A DNA stretch of 64,000 bases. It comes from Thalassospira sp. HJ. GTDB taxonomy: Bacteria; Pseudomonadota; Alphaproteobacteria; Rhodospirillales; Thalassospiraceae. Position 1 is the stretch's first letter; each line of letters begins with the position of its first letter. The notes beneath the pieces were generated by a model. That model had not been told where the DNA came from, did not search any database, and saw only the letters and a list, made by a program, of their open reading frames with translations. The stretch spans positions 1-64,000 of the forward strand of contig NZ_JYII01000010.1 of assembly GCF_000948415.1 (NCBI RefSeq), written 5' to 3'. The position numbers and the translations under genes are program-made. Shown here one piece after another: positions 27,119 through 37,084 of the stretch.

Positions 27119-29176
27119 ATGTCGATGGAAAACAAGCGCAATGCAGCAAAGCCGGAACGCGATCGCCCGTGGCTGATCCGCACCTATGCCGGGCATAGTT
27201 CGGCACAGGCATCAAATGCGCTGTATCGCCAGAACCTGGCAAAAGGTCAGACCGGGCTTTCGGTGGCTTTCGATCTGCCAACCCAGACCGGATATGATTC
27301 CGATCATGTTCTGGCGCGCGGTGAGGTCGGCAAGGTCGGCGTGCCGGTGGCGCATCTGGGTGACATGATGACGTTGTTTGACGGCATCCCGCTTGATCAG
27401 ATGAACACATCGATGACGATCAACGCGCCGGCAGCCTGGCTTTTGTCACTTTATATTGCGGTGGCCGAAAAGCAGGGTACGGCACGCGCCAGCCTGCAGG
27501 GCACGACCCAGAACGACATCATCAAGGAATACCTGTCGCGCGGGACATATATCTTTCCGCCCGCACCCAGCCTTAAGCTGATTACCGATGTGGCGGCCTT
27601 TACCTATCGCGAGGTTCCGAAATGGAACCCGATGAATGTGTGTTCCTATCATCTGCAGGAAGCCGGGGCGACGGCCGAACAGGAGCTGGCCTATGCGCTG
27701 GCGACAGCGATTGCGGTGCTTGATGCCGTGCGCGATTCGGGACAGGTGCCCGAAGAAGACTTTGCCAAGGTGGTCGGGCGTATTTCGTTCTTTGTGAATG
27801 CCGGGATTCGCTTTGTCACCGAGATCTGCAAGATGCGGGCATTCTGCGAATTGTGGGATGAAATCACCCGTGATCGCTATGGCATTGAAGACGCCAAATA
27901 TCGCCGGTTCCGCTACGGGGTTCAGGTCAACTCATTGGGCCTGACCGAACAGCAGCCGGAAAACAACGTCTATCGCATCCTGATCGAGATGCTGGCGGTG
28001 GTTCTTTCAAAGAATGCACGGGCGCGCGCGGTACAATTGCCCGCCTGGAACGAGGCGCTTGGTCTGCCGCGGCCGTGGGATCAGCAATGGTCGCTGCGCC
28101 TGCAGCAGATCATGGCCTATGAAACCGACCTTCTGGAATATGAAGACCTGTTTGATGGCAACCCGGCGATTGAACGCAAAGTCGGTGCGCTTAAGGAAGG
28201 AGCGCGGGCAGAGCTTGCCAAGATTGATGCCATGGGCGGTGCGATTGCGGCCGTTGATCGTGGCTATATGAAACAGGAACTGGTGCGCTCCAACGCGCTT
28301 CGACTGGCTGATATCGAAAGCGGGCTGACCAAGGTGATTGGCGTGAATGCCTTTACCGAGACGGAGCCATCGCCGCTGACTTCAGGTGAGAAATCGATCC
28401 TGACCGTTGATGACATGGCCGAGCAGGAGCAGATCGAAAAGCTGAAAGCATGGCGGTCGGATCGTGATCAGGCCACGGTTGATGCCACCCTGACAGAGCT
28501 GAAATCCGCCGCCAGCGAAGGGCGCAACATCATGGAAAGTTCCATCGCCTGCGCCCATGCCGGAGTGACGACCGGCGAATGGTCCGAGACGCTTCGCGAC
28601 GTGTTTGGCGAATACCGTGCACCGACCGGGATCACATCCATGATTGTGACCGGGGATGAGGAAAACCTTCAGGATTTGCGCAATCGCGTGAATGAGGTTT
28701 CCGACAAGCTTGGTGAACGGATGAAGATGCTGGTTGGCAAGCCGGGGCTGGATGGCCATTCCAACGGGGCCGAACAGATCGCAGTCAAGGCGGGCGAGGC
28801 CGGGATCGAGGTCCTTTACGAAGGCATCCGCTGGACGCCAGAGGAACTTGTGCGCAACGCGATTGAAGACGGCGCACATGTGATCGGGCTTTCGATCCTG
28901 TCGGGCTCGCACGTGCCGTTGGTGCGCGAAGTGGTTAATGGCCTGCGTGCACAAGGGGCGGGTCATATTCCGGTGGTTGTCGGCGGGATTATCCCGGAGG
29001 CAGATATGCTGGTGCTGCGCCAGATGGGCGTTTCGGCGGTCTATACGCCGAAGGACTATCAGCTGGTCAAGGTGATCTCGGAGATTGTCGACCTGGTTGA
29101 TCGCAAATCATCGGACAAGGCCGCAGCATCATCAAATGCCAATGGGGATGCGCAGGGCGACACCGCGTTGTTTTAA
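27119..29176 (+). CDS. ecm: ethylmalonyl-CoA mutase (adenosylcobalamin-dependent)
   Basis: Ecm rearranges (2R)-ethylmalonyl-CoA to methylsuccinyl-CoA. The 685-aa product combines the methylmalonyl-CoA-mutase-type barrel (GLSVAFDLPTQTGYDSDH, NTSMTINAPAAWLLSLY, LQGTTQNDIIKEYLSRG) with a C-terminal cobalamin-binding domain. The cobalamin domain carries GLDGHSNGAEQIAVKA, in which D-x-H-x-x-G supplies the axial histidine, then GLSILSGSH and VVVGGIIPE. The length and the position divergent from ccr identify it as Ecm rather than methylmalonyl-CoA mutase, which is usually larger in alphaproteobacteria. The tail after residue 660 is low-complexity. Start ATG has GAGGTCGCG just before it. Its cofactor would come from the adenosyltransferase at 12 kb. 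Confidence 0.95.
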   Translation: MSMENKRNAAKPERDRPWLIRTYAGHSSAQASNALYRQNLAKGQTGLSVAFDLPTQTGYDSDHVLARGEVGKVGVPVAHLGDMMTLFDGIPLDQMNTSMTINAPAAWLLSLYIAVAEKQGTARASLQGTTQNDIIKEYLSRGTYIFPPAPSLKLITDVAAFTYREVPKWNPMNVCSYHLQEAGATAEQELAYALATAIAVLDAVRDSGQVPEEDFAKVVGRISFFVNAGIRFVTEICKMRAFCELWDEITRDRYGIEDAKYRRFRYGVQVNSLGLTEQQPENNVYRILIEMLAVVLSKNARARAVQLPAWNEALGLPRPWDQQWSLRLQQIMAYETDLLEYEDLFDGNPAIERKVGALKEGARAELAKIDAMGGAIAAVDRGYMKQELVRSNALRLADIESGLTKVIGVNAFTETEPSPLTSGEKSILTVDDMAEQEQIEKLKAWRSDRDQATVDATLTELKSAASEGRNIMESSIACAHAGVTTGEWSETLRDVFGEYRAPTGITSMIVTGDEENLQDLRNRVNEVSDKLGERMKMLVGKPGLDGHSNGAEQIAVKAGEAGIEVLYEGIRWTPEELVRNAIEDGAHVIGLSILSGSHVPLVREVVNGLRAQGAGHIPVVVGGIIPEADMLVLRQMGVSAVYTPKDYQLVKVISEIVDLVDRKSSDKAAASSNANGDAQGDTALF

Positions 29177-29202
29177 ACGCCCCGCCAAGCAGAGCGGTGT
29201 AA

Positions 29203-29247
29203 CAAAAAAACCGGTCGGACCCAACAACGGGTGCGACCGGTTTTCTT
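29203..29247. terminator. bidirectional terminator between ecm and the GGDEF/EAL gene
   Basis: The stem AAACCGGTCG/CGACCGGTTT (29208-29217 and 29234-29243), extended inside by ACCC/GGGT, has TTTTCTT on the plus side and seven T residues on the minus side. It lies between two convergent stops. Confidence 0.88.
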
Positions 29248-29265
29248 ATGGATATGCCAGATCGA

Positions 29266-31665
29266 TCAGGACTTGGCAGAAACCTTTTCGGTTTCGGTAC
29301 CGTGGCGTTCATTGACCCAGCTTTCGAAGGTCGAGGCGGGCAGCGGCTTGGAGAACAGGAAGCCCTGAATGAAGTCGCAGCCTTTTTCCTGCAGATAGAC
29401 AAGCTGTTCGACTTCTTCCACGCCCTCGGCCACCACTTCGAGATTGAGGCTGTGGCCAAGGCCGATCACCGCATCAACGATGGCCTTGTCATCGACATCG
29501 ACATGAATGTCGTTCACGAACGAACGGTCGATCTTGATCGAGGTCACCGGGAAACGTTTGAGATAGTTCAGCGACGAATAGCCTGTACCGAAATCGTCAA
29601 TCGCGATCAGAACGCCAAGTTCCTTGAGTTCTTTCAGCGTCGAGACAGCTTTTTCCGGGTTGTTCATCAGAATGGATTCGGTGATCTCAAGTTCCAGCGT
29701 GCCTTCGGGCAGGGCGGTTTCCTTGACGATCTTGGTGACACTGTCGACCAGTTCGGCATCCTGGAACTGTGCCGGGGACAGGTTGACCGCGATCCGAAGC
29801 CCGGCCAGCGATGAATTGCGCCATGCGCTGGTCTGACGGCAGGCCTTTTCAAGAACCCACGCGCCCAGACGGTTGATCAGGCCGCATTCCTCGGCCACCG
29901 AGATAAATTCGCCCGGCAGGATCAGGCCGCGTTCCGGATGATGCCAGCGCACCAGTGCCTCGGCGCCAACGACCTTTTCGGTGCGGCAGTCGATTTTCGG
30001 CTGATAGTAAAGTTCGAGCTGATCCTGTTCGAGCGCGTTGCGCAGATCTTCCTCGATGGTTTTGCGTTCTTTGACCCGTTCATGCATGGACGGCAGGAAG
30101 AAGCGGTAATTGTTGCGGCCTTCGGCCTTGGCGGCATACATCGCCATATCGGCGTTCTTGACCAGCTGTTCGGGGTTTTCGCCGTCCTCGGGGAACAGCG
30201 TGATGCCGACACTGGCGGTCGAATGCAGGCGGATGCCACGGCAATCGAACGGCTGGGACAGCTCGTCAATGATGCGCTGGGCTAGGGCGATGGTGTCTTC
30301 GATATTCTGGACGTCGGTCTGAATGATTGCGAATTCGTCACCGCCCAGACGGGCAGCGGTATCCGAATCGCGGATGATGCGCGACAGACGCTGACCCATT
30401 TCCTGAATCATCAGATCGCCGACATCATGGCCGAAGTGGTCGTTGATGTCCTTGAAGCGGTCAAGGTCGACAAACAGAACCGTGACACCGCGCTGGAAAC
30501 GGCGGGCTGAAATAAGTGCCTGACGCAGACGGTCAAGGAACAGGGTCCGGTTCGGCAGGCTGGTCAGAACGTCATGAACCGCCAGATGACGCATGCGTGC
30601 TTCGGTCTGTTTACGTTCGGTAATGTCGGTATAGGTTGCAACATAACCGCCGCCCGGCATCGGGTTGTGATCAACCTGAATGACGCGGCCATTCGGGCGG
30701 GTGCGTTCCATGCGATAGGGTTCGCGACGGCGCGCAATCGCGACACGGTCGGAAATCAGGGCCTGAATGCTGACATCGCCATATTCGCCGCGTTCGCCGT
30801 TATAGCGCAGGATATCGGAAAGCGGTGTGCCTTCCTTGACCAGATCGCGCGGCAGGTTCAGCAATTCGATATAACGTTCGTTCCAGACCATGAGGTTCAG
30901 GTCCTGATCGAACAGACAGATGCCTTGGCCGATATTGTGCAGGGTGGCTTCAAGCAGGGCTTGCTTACGCTGGGCTTCTTCCTGTGCCTGCCCCTGAAGG
31001 GCGACCATTTCGTTATATTCGCGAATCAGAAGGCCAAGTTCGTCCGAGCTGTTCCATTCCACCGGACGGCGCAGACGGCCGTGTTTGGTCATTCGGATGG
31101 AATGCAGCAGACGATTAAGCGGTTCCTTGATCGAGCGTTTGTTCGCAATCAGAAGGCTTGCGGCCACAACCGAAATCAGAAGCCCGAACAGGATCATGTC
31201 GATCGCAATGCGGCGGAACAGCAAATCCTGCACGCGGTCATCGGTAAAGTAGATGACCAGTTCGCCAACGTCGTGGCGGACATTGTTGCGTTCGAAATAC
31301 ACCCGGCGCGACAGGCGCAGCGTATCGGTCAACTCGGACTGGGAAACGCCGGTATGGGCAAATTCGGTTCCGTCGGCACCAAGCGCCTGCACAGCAACGA
31401 TGTCGCGATCACGCGCCATGGCGTTCAGTGCAGATTCGATGTTGTCGACGTCAAGATACCAAAACGGGGTCGCCAGAACGCGGGCGTTAATATCGGCGGT
31501 CTGTTCGACTTTGCCATTCAGGTCGTCGCGCAGCACCTTGTAGCTGACATAGCCAAAGACAATGAACAGGGCGAGCGAGAACAACGAGACAAGCGGCAAT
31601 GCGATAAACAGCAGCCGACTGCTCAAGGACTTGCGTTGTAAAAACCCGTATGATCCGCGCGACAA
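29266..31665 (-). CDS. membrane GGDEF-EAL protein with HAMP and PAS domains
   Basis: The 799-aa protein makes or breaks c-di-GMP. In order: membrane segment (17-43), periplasmic sensor (44-150), second membrane segment (152-175), HAMP (176-225), PAS (235-350), GGDEF (about 360-520) and EAL (about 530-785). The diguanylate cyclase site is intact (RLGGDEFAII, residues 441-445), with the I-site RxxD (R432-D435) five residues before it. The phosphodiesterase motif GAEALVRWHHP and NLSPAQFQD, DDFGTGYSSL and VVAEGVE are also intact. Either activity may dominate. The start is a TTG with GGGAGA six bases upstream. It appears monocistronic, with 227 bp of empty sequence between it and rnhA. Confidence 0.93.
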   Translation of the reverse strand: MSRGSYGFLQRKSLSSRLLFIALPLVSLFSLALFIVFGYVSYKVLRDDLNGKVEQTADINARVLATPFWYLDVDNIESALNAMARDRDIVAVQALGADGTEFAHTGVSQSELTDTLRLSRRVYFERNNVRHDVGELVIYFTDDRVQDLLFRRIAIDMILFGLLISVVAASLLIANKRSIKEPLNRLLHSIRMTKHGRLRRPVEWNSSDELGLLIREYNEMVALQGQAQEEAQRKQALLEATLHNIGQGICLFDQDLNLMVWNERYIELLNLPRDLVKEGTPLSDILRYNGERGEYGDVSIQALISDRVAIARRREPYRMERTRPNGRVIQVDHNPMPGGGYVATYTDITERKQTEARMRHLAVHDVLTSLPNRTLFLDRLRQALISARRFQRGVTVLFVDLDRFKDINDHFGHDVGDLMIQEMGQRLSRIIRDSDTAARLGGDEFAIIQTDVQNIEDTIALAQRIIDELSQPFDCRGIRLHSTASVGITLFPEDGENPEQLVKNADMAMYAAKAEGRNNYRFFLPSMHERVKERKTIEEDLRNALEQDQLELYYQPKIDCRTEKVVGAEALVRWHHPERGLILPGEFISVAEECGLINRLGAWVLEKACRQTSAWRNSSLAGLRIAVNLSPAQFQDAELVDSVTKIVKETALPEGTLELEITESILMNNPEKAVSTLKELKELGVLIAIDDFGTGYSSLNYLKRFPVTSIKIDRSFVNDIHVDVDDKAIVDAVIGLGHSLNLEVVAEGVEEVEQLVYLQEKGCDFIQGFLFSKPLPASTFESWVNERHGTETEKVSAKS

Positions 31666-31892
31666 GCGTTCTCTCCCTAGCGCCCAACTTTAAGCTGGTC
31701 GAATATACAATACTCGACCTTTGTATGGGTGCCAACTCCCCTGAATTAGTCTCAAGTCAAACCGTAACTTGATGAAAACGCAAGCTCGATTTCATTACAT
31801 AAGTAATAACTGACCGAGGCCAGCAAACCTATCTATTTTGTAGCGAAGTCATTCAGCTTCAAGCAGTTTTGCGGGGATCTACGAAAAATTCG

Positions 31893-32342
31893 TTAGCGCG
31901 GGACGGCTTCGCGGGCCAGTTCGTCGCATCTTTCGTTTTCGGGATGGCCTGCGTGACCCTTGACCCAGTGCCATTCAACCTGATGCGGTTCGAGGGCTTT
32001 TAGCAAGCGTTGCCAAAGCTCTACGTTCTTGACGGGCTTCTTGTCAGCAGTTTTCCAGCCACGTTTCTGCCAGCCGAAAATCCATTTGGTTATGCCGTCA
32101 CGGACATAGCTGCTGTCGGTGTAAATGTCGATCACACATGGGCGTTTGAGGGCTTCAAGCGCGCTGATCGCGGCCATCATTTCCATGCGGTTGTTGGTGG
32201 TTTCCGGATCGCCACCCGACATTTCCTTTTCCACGCCCTTAAAGCGCAAAATTGCGCCCCAGCCGCCGGGGCCGGGATTGCCGCTGCACGCGCCGTCTGT
32301 GTAGATCTCGACGCGGTTATCGCCGCCATTGCCTGAAGTCAT
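31893..32342 (-). CDS. rnhA: ribonuclease HI
   Basis: RNase HI cleaves RNA in RNA-DNA hybrids. From the ATG at 32342 the protein has 149 aa, the normal size. The DEDD metal site is complete: D16 ([16 protein letters not shown]), E54 (NNRMEMMAA), D76 ([12 protein letters not shown]) and D140 ([11 protein letters not shown]). A 48-codon extension upstream runs into thrB and is not real. It is the third gene of ispH-thrB-rnhA, a gene order common in alphaproteobacteria, 25 bp after thrB. Confidence 0.95.
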   Translation of the reverse strand: MTSGNGGDNRVEIYTDGACSGNPGPGGWGAILRFKGVEKEMSGGDPETTNNRMEMMAAISALEALKRPCVIDIYTDSSYVRDGITKWIFGWQKRGWKTADKKPVKNVELWQRLLKALEPHQVEWHWVKGHAGHPENERCDELAREAVPR

Positions 32343-32367
32343 ATCGTCGTGTCCCTGGCCGGTGGCC

Positions 32368-33336
32368 TTAATCAAGCCCATAGGCCGCTGCGTTTTCCAC
32401 ACGTTGGTGGAAGCGCAATTTGTTGATGTATTCGCGCGGATTTTTCGGCGTGACCAGTGCGTCTTTCGGCGTGTTGACCCAGTCATACAGACGGGTCAGC
32501 AGGAAGCGCAGGCTGGCACCGCGGGCAAGAATGGGAAGGGCCTCTTTTTCGGCATCGGATAGCGGGCGCACCTTGCTGTAATGCGACAGAAGGTTTTTGG
32601 CCTTGGTGACATTGAAGCTGTTGTCGGGTTCAAAGCACCAGGCATTCATGCAAATCGCGACGTCATAGCAAAGCAGGTCATTACACGCGAAATAGAAGTC
32701 GATCAGGCCTGATACCTCTTCCTTGCCGGGGAAGAAGAACACATTGTCGGGGAACAGATCGGCGTGAATGACGCCCTTGGGCAGTTCGTGTGGCCAGTTT
32801 GCTTCGAGGTAATTGAGTTCCTCGGCGATCATTTCGCCAAGGCCCGGAAGCTCGTCATTGGCGTGTTCCTGGCAGCTTTCAAACAGCGACCGCCAACCTG
32901 CGACACTCAGCGCATTTGGCAGGTGCATTTCGAAATCAAGACCGGCACTGTGCAGTTCAGCCAGTGCCGCGCCAAGACCGGCACAATGATGGGGCTGGAT
33001 ACGGCGTGGCGACATGCCCTGCAGGAAGGATGTGATGGCAGCCGGGCGATCACACAGCGTGCGCAGTGCCAGGCCATCCTTGCCATGGATCGGGGTTGGG
33101 CAATTGAGCCCCTTGGCCGAGAGGTGATCCATCAGGCCAAGATAGAACGGCAGATCATCCGGATTTACACGCTTTTCATAGAGCGTCAGGATAAAGGGTG
33201 CTGTCGTTGTCTGAAGCAGGAAGTTGGTGTTTTCGACACCTTCGGCGATGCCCTTGAACGAAACCACGTCACCGATATCGTATTCGGCAACAAAACGAGA
33301 GATATCTTCGTCTGAAACGTCGGTATAGACGGCCAT
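32368..33336 (-). CDS. thrB: homoserine kinase type II (APH fold)
   Basis: ThrB phosphorylates homoserine for threonine synthesis. The 322-aa protein belongs to the aminoglycoside-phosphotransferase-like form, unrelated to GHMP-type ThrB. It shows [20 protein letters not shown] at the N-terminus, a glycine-rich loop [15 protein letters not shown], the catalytic loop [14 protein letters not shown] and the metal-binding [11 protein letters not shown]. The partner step, threonine synthase, lies at 55.8 kb in the same window. It follows ispH after 45 bp. Confidence 0.94.
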   Translation of the reverse strand: MAVYTDVSDEDISRFVAEYDIGDVVSFKGIAEGVENTNFLLQTTTAPFILTLYEKRVNPDDLPFYLGLMDHLSAKGLNCPTPIHGKDGLALRTLCDRPAAITSFLQGMSPRRIQPHHCAGLGAALAELHSAGLDFEMHLPNALSVAGWRSLFESCQEHANDELPGLGEMIAEELNYLEANWPHELPKGVIHADLFPDNVFFFPGKEEVSGLIDFYFACNDLLCYDVAICMNAWCFEPDNSFNVTKAKNLLSHYSKVRPLSDAEKEALPILARGASLRFLLTRLYDWVNTPKDALVTPKNPREYINKLRFHQRVENAAAYGLD

Positions 33337-33381
33337 GGGTTCTATCGTCGTCCTGATCTGTAGGTAAGCGTATCTGCTGAA

Positions 33382-34329
<948 letters not shown>

Positions 34330-34600
34330 GATACAGGTCCGGCTTTCCCAAACGCGTCCGGACTGTCTTGATTGGCAGTCCCGGCGCTTTATTCAAACAT
34401 TGACGTTACATAACCTGCCTGATCATGCGGTGCAATGACTCTGCGGCAAATGGCGACTGCGTCTTGCCCGGTTTTTTGATGCTTTCTAATGCCGGTCGGC
34501 CTTCAAGCGGGTTGTGCCGCGAACCGTGACAGAATAGACTGCGCGCGGGCTGTTCCGGTCGGACACAGACCCGAAAACATTTGGTTTGATAGAGGCTTGG

Positions 34601-35158
34601 ATGACGATCGGTAACGGACTTCGGCGCGTTTATGCATTGGGTATGGTCTCGCTTGGCGGATTGCTAAGTGCGTGCGGCGGCGGCAACCCGTTCGAAGAAC
34701 AGCCGGTTCCGATCTGCCCGTCGGCCTATCTGCCGAAGGATACGGCGAAGCTTGTGCAGTTTAGTGGTGGTGGGCGTGACCTTACCGATGTGATCGTCGA
34801 GGCGGAATTTACCGGCTATGTCGGGGATTGTGGCTATGACCTTGATGACGGTGAGCTTGACGTCATTATCAGCCCGATCATCACAGCCGAGCTTGGCCCG
34901 GCAGCGCAAAACCGCAATGTGAAGTTCGAATATTTCGTGGCGCTGCGTGACCCGGATGGCAACTTCATTCAGAAGTCGGTCTTCGATGTTAATATGGCCT
35001 TTGCCGATAATCTGAACATGGCGCGGATCCGTGACGAGCAGGTCACTTTGTCCGTGCCGCTGGCTGATGTTTGGACCGGTCCGGATTATGAAATCTATCT
35101 TGGTTTCCAGCTGAGTGCCGAGCAGCTTGAATATAATCGCCGGTTCGGAACCGACTGA
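34601..35158 (+). CDS. predicted lipoprotein, unknown function
   Basis: The 185-aa product has a basic start, a hydrophobic stretch and a lipobox (GLLSACGGG) that would be cleaved and lipidated at Cys about residue 24. The mature part has three further cysteines in two short segments (VPICPSAYL, GDCGYD) and a beta-rich pattern (FEYFVALRDPDGNFIQKSVF). That pattern and the acidic DLDDGELDVII recall small Ig-like lipoproteins found in Rhodospirillales, but I do not recognise a named family. ATG 34601 has AGAGG five bases upstream; a TTG five codons earlier is less likely. It is single, between divergent ispH and the glycine riboswitch. Confidence 0.8.
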   Translation: MTIGNGLRRVYALGMVSLGGLLSACGGGNPFEEQPVPICPSAYLPKDTAKLVQFSGGGRDLTDVIVEAEFTGYVGDCGYDLDDGELDVIISPIITAELGPAAQNRNVKFEYFVALRDPDGNFIQKSVFDVNMAFADNLNMARIRDEQVTLSVPLADVWTGPDYEIYLGFQLSAEQLEYNRRFGTD

Positions 35159-35265
35159 TTTTATTGCTGTTTGTCGGTCTTTGTGATGCTGATCCGACCT
35201 GCCCCGAAAATAGGGGCTGGTCGGTTTGCGCGGAAACCCGTATAAACAAAAACATACCCAAATGA

Positions 35266-35480
35266 TCCACGTGGGAGAGGCCGCAGTCCTTAGGGATGGG
35301 CGGACGCCGAAGGAGCAACCACCCCGGAAACTCTCAGGCAAAAGGACCGCGTGGAGATGGGACTCTGGAAAGCAGGTGCTGGGTCATTCTGATCAAAGTG
35401 CACCTCGCCGAAGATGTAAGCAGACAGGTTCGACCATTGGCTGTGATTCTTTCAGGCTCCGAGACAGAGGGGGAATGTGG
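35266..35480 (+). promoter_or_regulatory. tandem glycine riboswitch upstream of gcvT
   Basis: Two glycine aptamers are visible in series. The first (about 35266-35355) has the P1 arms CCACG and CGTGG, GGGAGAG paired to CTCTCAGGC, and the conserved GCCGAAGGAGCAA and GGAAACTCTCAGG. The second (about 35358-35480) has GGACTCTGGAAAGC, CGCCGAAGATGTAA and TTTCAGGCTCCGAGACAGAGG. A short linker joins them, as in cooperative glycine riboswitches. The gcvT start is about 50 bases on, so glycine should turn on the glycine cleavage operon. Confidence 0.95.
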
Positions 35481-35530
35481 TTGGCCAGTGGTCGGCTATG
35501 TTTCGCAACGATTGTCCCGGAGAAGGAAGA

Positions 35531-36640
35531 GTGGATCAACAGACCGAACTGCTTAAAACTGCCCTTTATGACCTGCATGTGGAACTCGGTGCCAAAATGG
35601 TGCCGTTCGCTGGCTATGACATGCCGGTTCAGTACCCGCTGGGTGTTAAGGGCGAGCATCTTCACACGCGTGCCAAGGCTGGCCTGTTTGACGTGTCGCA
35701 CATGGGCCAGGTTCGCCTGACCGGTGAAAACCGCGAGGCAGAGCTTGAAAAGCTCGTGCCCGGTGATATCGCCATCCTCAAGCCCGGTCGCACCCGCTAT
35801 TCCGCCTTTACCCAGGATGATGGCACGATCCTTGACGATCTTATGATCACCAATGCCGGCGACAGCCTGTTTCTGGTGATCAATGCGGCGTGCAAGGATG
35901 ATGATATCGTTCATATGCGCGCCAATCTTGGCGATGGCGTTTCCCTTGAAGAAATCGATGATCGTGCGCTTCTGGCCCTTCAGGGCCCGGATGCGGCCAA
36001 GGTGCTGGCACGCTTTGCACCCGCTGTTGCCGATCTGAAATTCATGAGCTTTGCCGAGATTGAGATTGCCGGCAGCCCGTGCTTTGTCACCCGGTCGGGT
36101 TACACCGGTGAAGACGGCTATGAAATTTCGGTGCCCAATGCAGATGCCGAGGCGCTTGCGCGCAAATTTCTGGCCGAGGAAGAGGTCGAGGCGATTGGCC
36201 TTGGCGCACGTGATTCGCTGCGTCTGGAAGCCGGTCTTTGCCTTTATGGCAATGATATCGACACCACAACCACCCCGGTTGAAGGTGATCTGAACTGGAT
36301 CATCAACAAGCGCCGCCGTGAAGAAGGCGGCTTCAAGGGCGCTGATGTGATCCTTGATCAGCTTGAAAACGGGGCGGATCGCAAACGTGTTGGCATCAAG
36401 CCCGAAGGCAAGGCGCCAGCGCGCGAACATACCCAGATCCTCAATACCGACGGTGAAGAAATCGGCGAGATCACATCGGGTGGTTTTGGCCCGACGGTCG
36501 ATGGTCCGATCGCGATGGGTTATGTTGCAATCGAGTTTTCCAAACCGGGAACCAAGGTCAACCTGATGGTCCGTGGCAAGGCGCGCCCGGCCGAGGTGGT
36601 CGAGCTTCCCTTTGCACCGCATCGTTATTTCCGCGGTTAA
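35531..36640 (+). CDS. gcvT: glycine cleavage T protein (aminomethyltransferase)
   Basis: GcvT takes the aminomethyl group from lipoylated H protein, releases ammonia and makes 5,10-methylene-THF. From the GTG at 35531 (GGAG eight bases upstream) the protein has 369 aa. Signature segments are GYDMPVQYPLGVKGEHLHTR, LFDVSHMGQVRL, the folate-binding SGYTGEDGYEI, GLGARDSLRLEAGLCLYGND and TSGGFGPTV. The upstream reading-frame extension overlaps the riboswitch and is not used. It opens the operon gcvT-gcvH-gcvPA-gcvPB. Confidence 0.95.
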   Translation: MDQQTELLKTALYDLHVELGAKMVPFAGYDMPVQYPLGVKGEHLHTRAKAGLFDVSHMGQVRLTGENREAELEKLVPGDIAILKPGRTRYSAFTQDDGTILDDLMITNAGDSLFLVINAACKDDDIVHMRANLGDGVSLEEIDDRALLALQGPDAAKVLARFAPAVADLKFMSFAEIEIAGSPCFVTRSGYTGEDGYEISVPNADAEALARKFLAEEEVEAIGLGARDSLRLEAGLCLYGNDIDTTTTPVEGDLNWIINKRRREEGGFKGADVILDQLENGADRKRVGIKPEGKAPAREHTQILNTDGEEIGEITSGGFGPTVDGPIAMGYVAIEFSKPGTKVNLMVRGKARPAEVVELPFAPHRYFRG

Positions 36641-36710
36641 ATACCAGAATTTATCAGAGAGAGCGGCATCGCCGCATTGGCATTGAATTGATCAAGAGGG
36701 ACAAAGGAAA

Positions 36711-37082
36711 ATGACTAAGAAATTTTCGCAGGAACACGAATGGATCGAGCTTGAAGACGGTGTGGCAACTGTCGGCATCACCGATTACGCACAGCAGTCG
36801 CTGGGCGATATCGTTTATGTAGAGCTTCCGGAAGTTGGCAAAAAGCTGACCAAGGATGGCGACGCGGCCGTTGTTGAATCGGTCAAGGCGGCAAGTGATG
36901 TTTATGCCCCGCTTGATGGCGAGATCGTTGAAATCAACGAAGAGCTTGATGCCAATCCCGGTCTGGTCAACGAAGCACCGGAAGCAGAAGGCTGGTTCTT
37001 TAAAATGACGCTGAGCGATGAGTCCCAGCTTGATGAGCTGATGGATGAAGCCGCTTACAAAGAATTCGTCGAAGGCCTTTAA
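36711..37082 (+). CDS. gcvH: glycine cleavage H protein
   Basis: GcvH carries the lipoyl arm that shuttles intermediates between the P, T and L proteins. The 123-aa product has the lipoylation site [14 protein letters not shown] with K59, plus [16 protein letters not shown] at the N-terminus. Size is normal. It lies 70 bp after gcvT and 2 bp before gcvPA. Lipoate must be added by enzymes not in this window. Confidence 0.96.
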   Translation: MTKKFSQEHEWIELEDGVATVGITDYAQQSLGDIVYVELPEVGKKLTKDGDAAVVESVKAASDVYAPLDGEIVEINEELDANPGLVNEAPEAEGWFFKMTLSDESQLDELMDEAAYKEFVEGL

Positions 37083-37084
37083 GC

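Noticed and set aside
32343..32486. 48-codon extension of rnhA
   Set aside because: It reads into thrB in another frame; the family N-terminus begins at ATG 32342.
35477..35530. Upstream extension of gcvT
   Set aside because: It overlaps the second riboswitch aptamer; the GTG at 35531 has a Shine-Dalgarno site and matches the family N-terminus.
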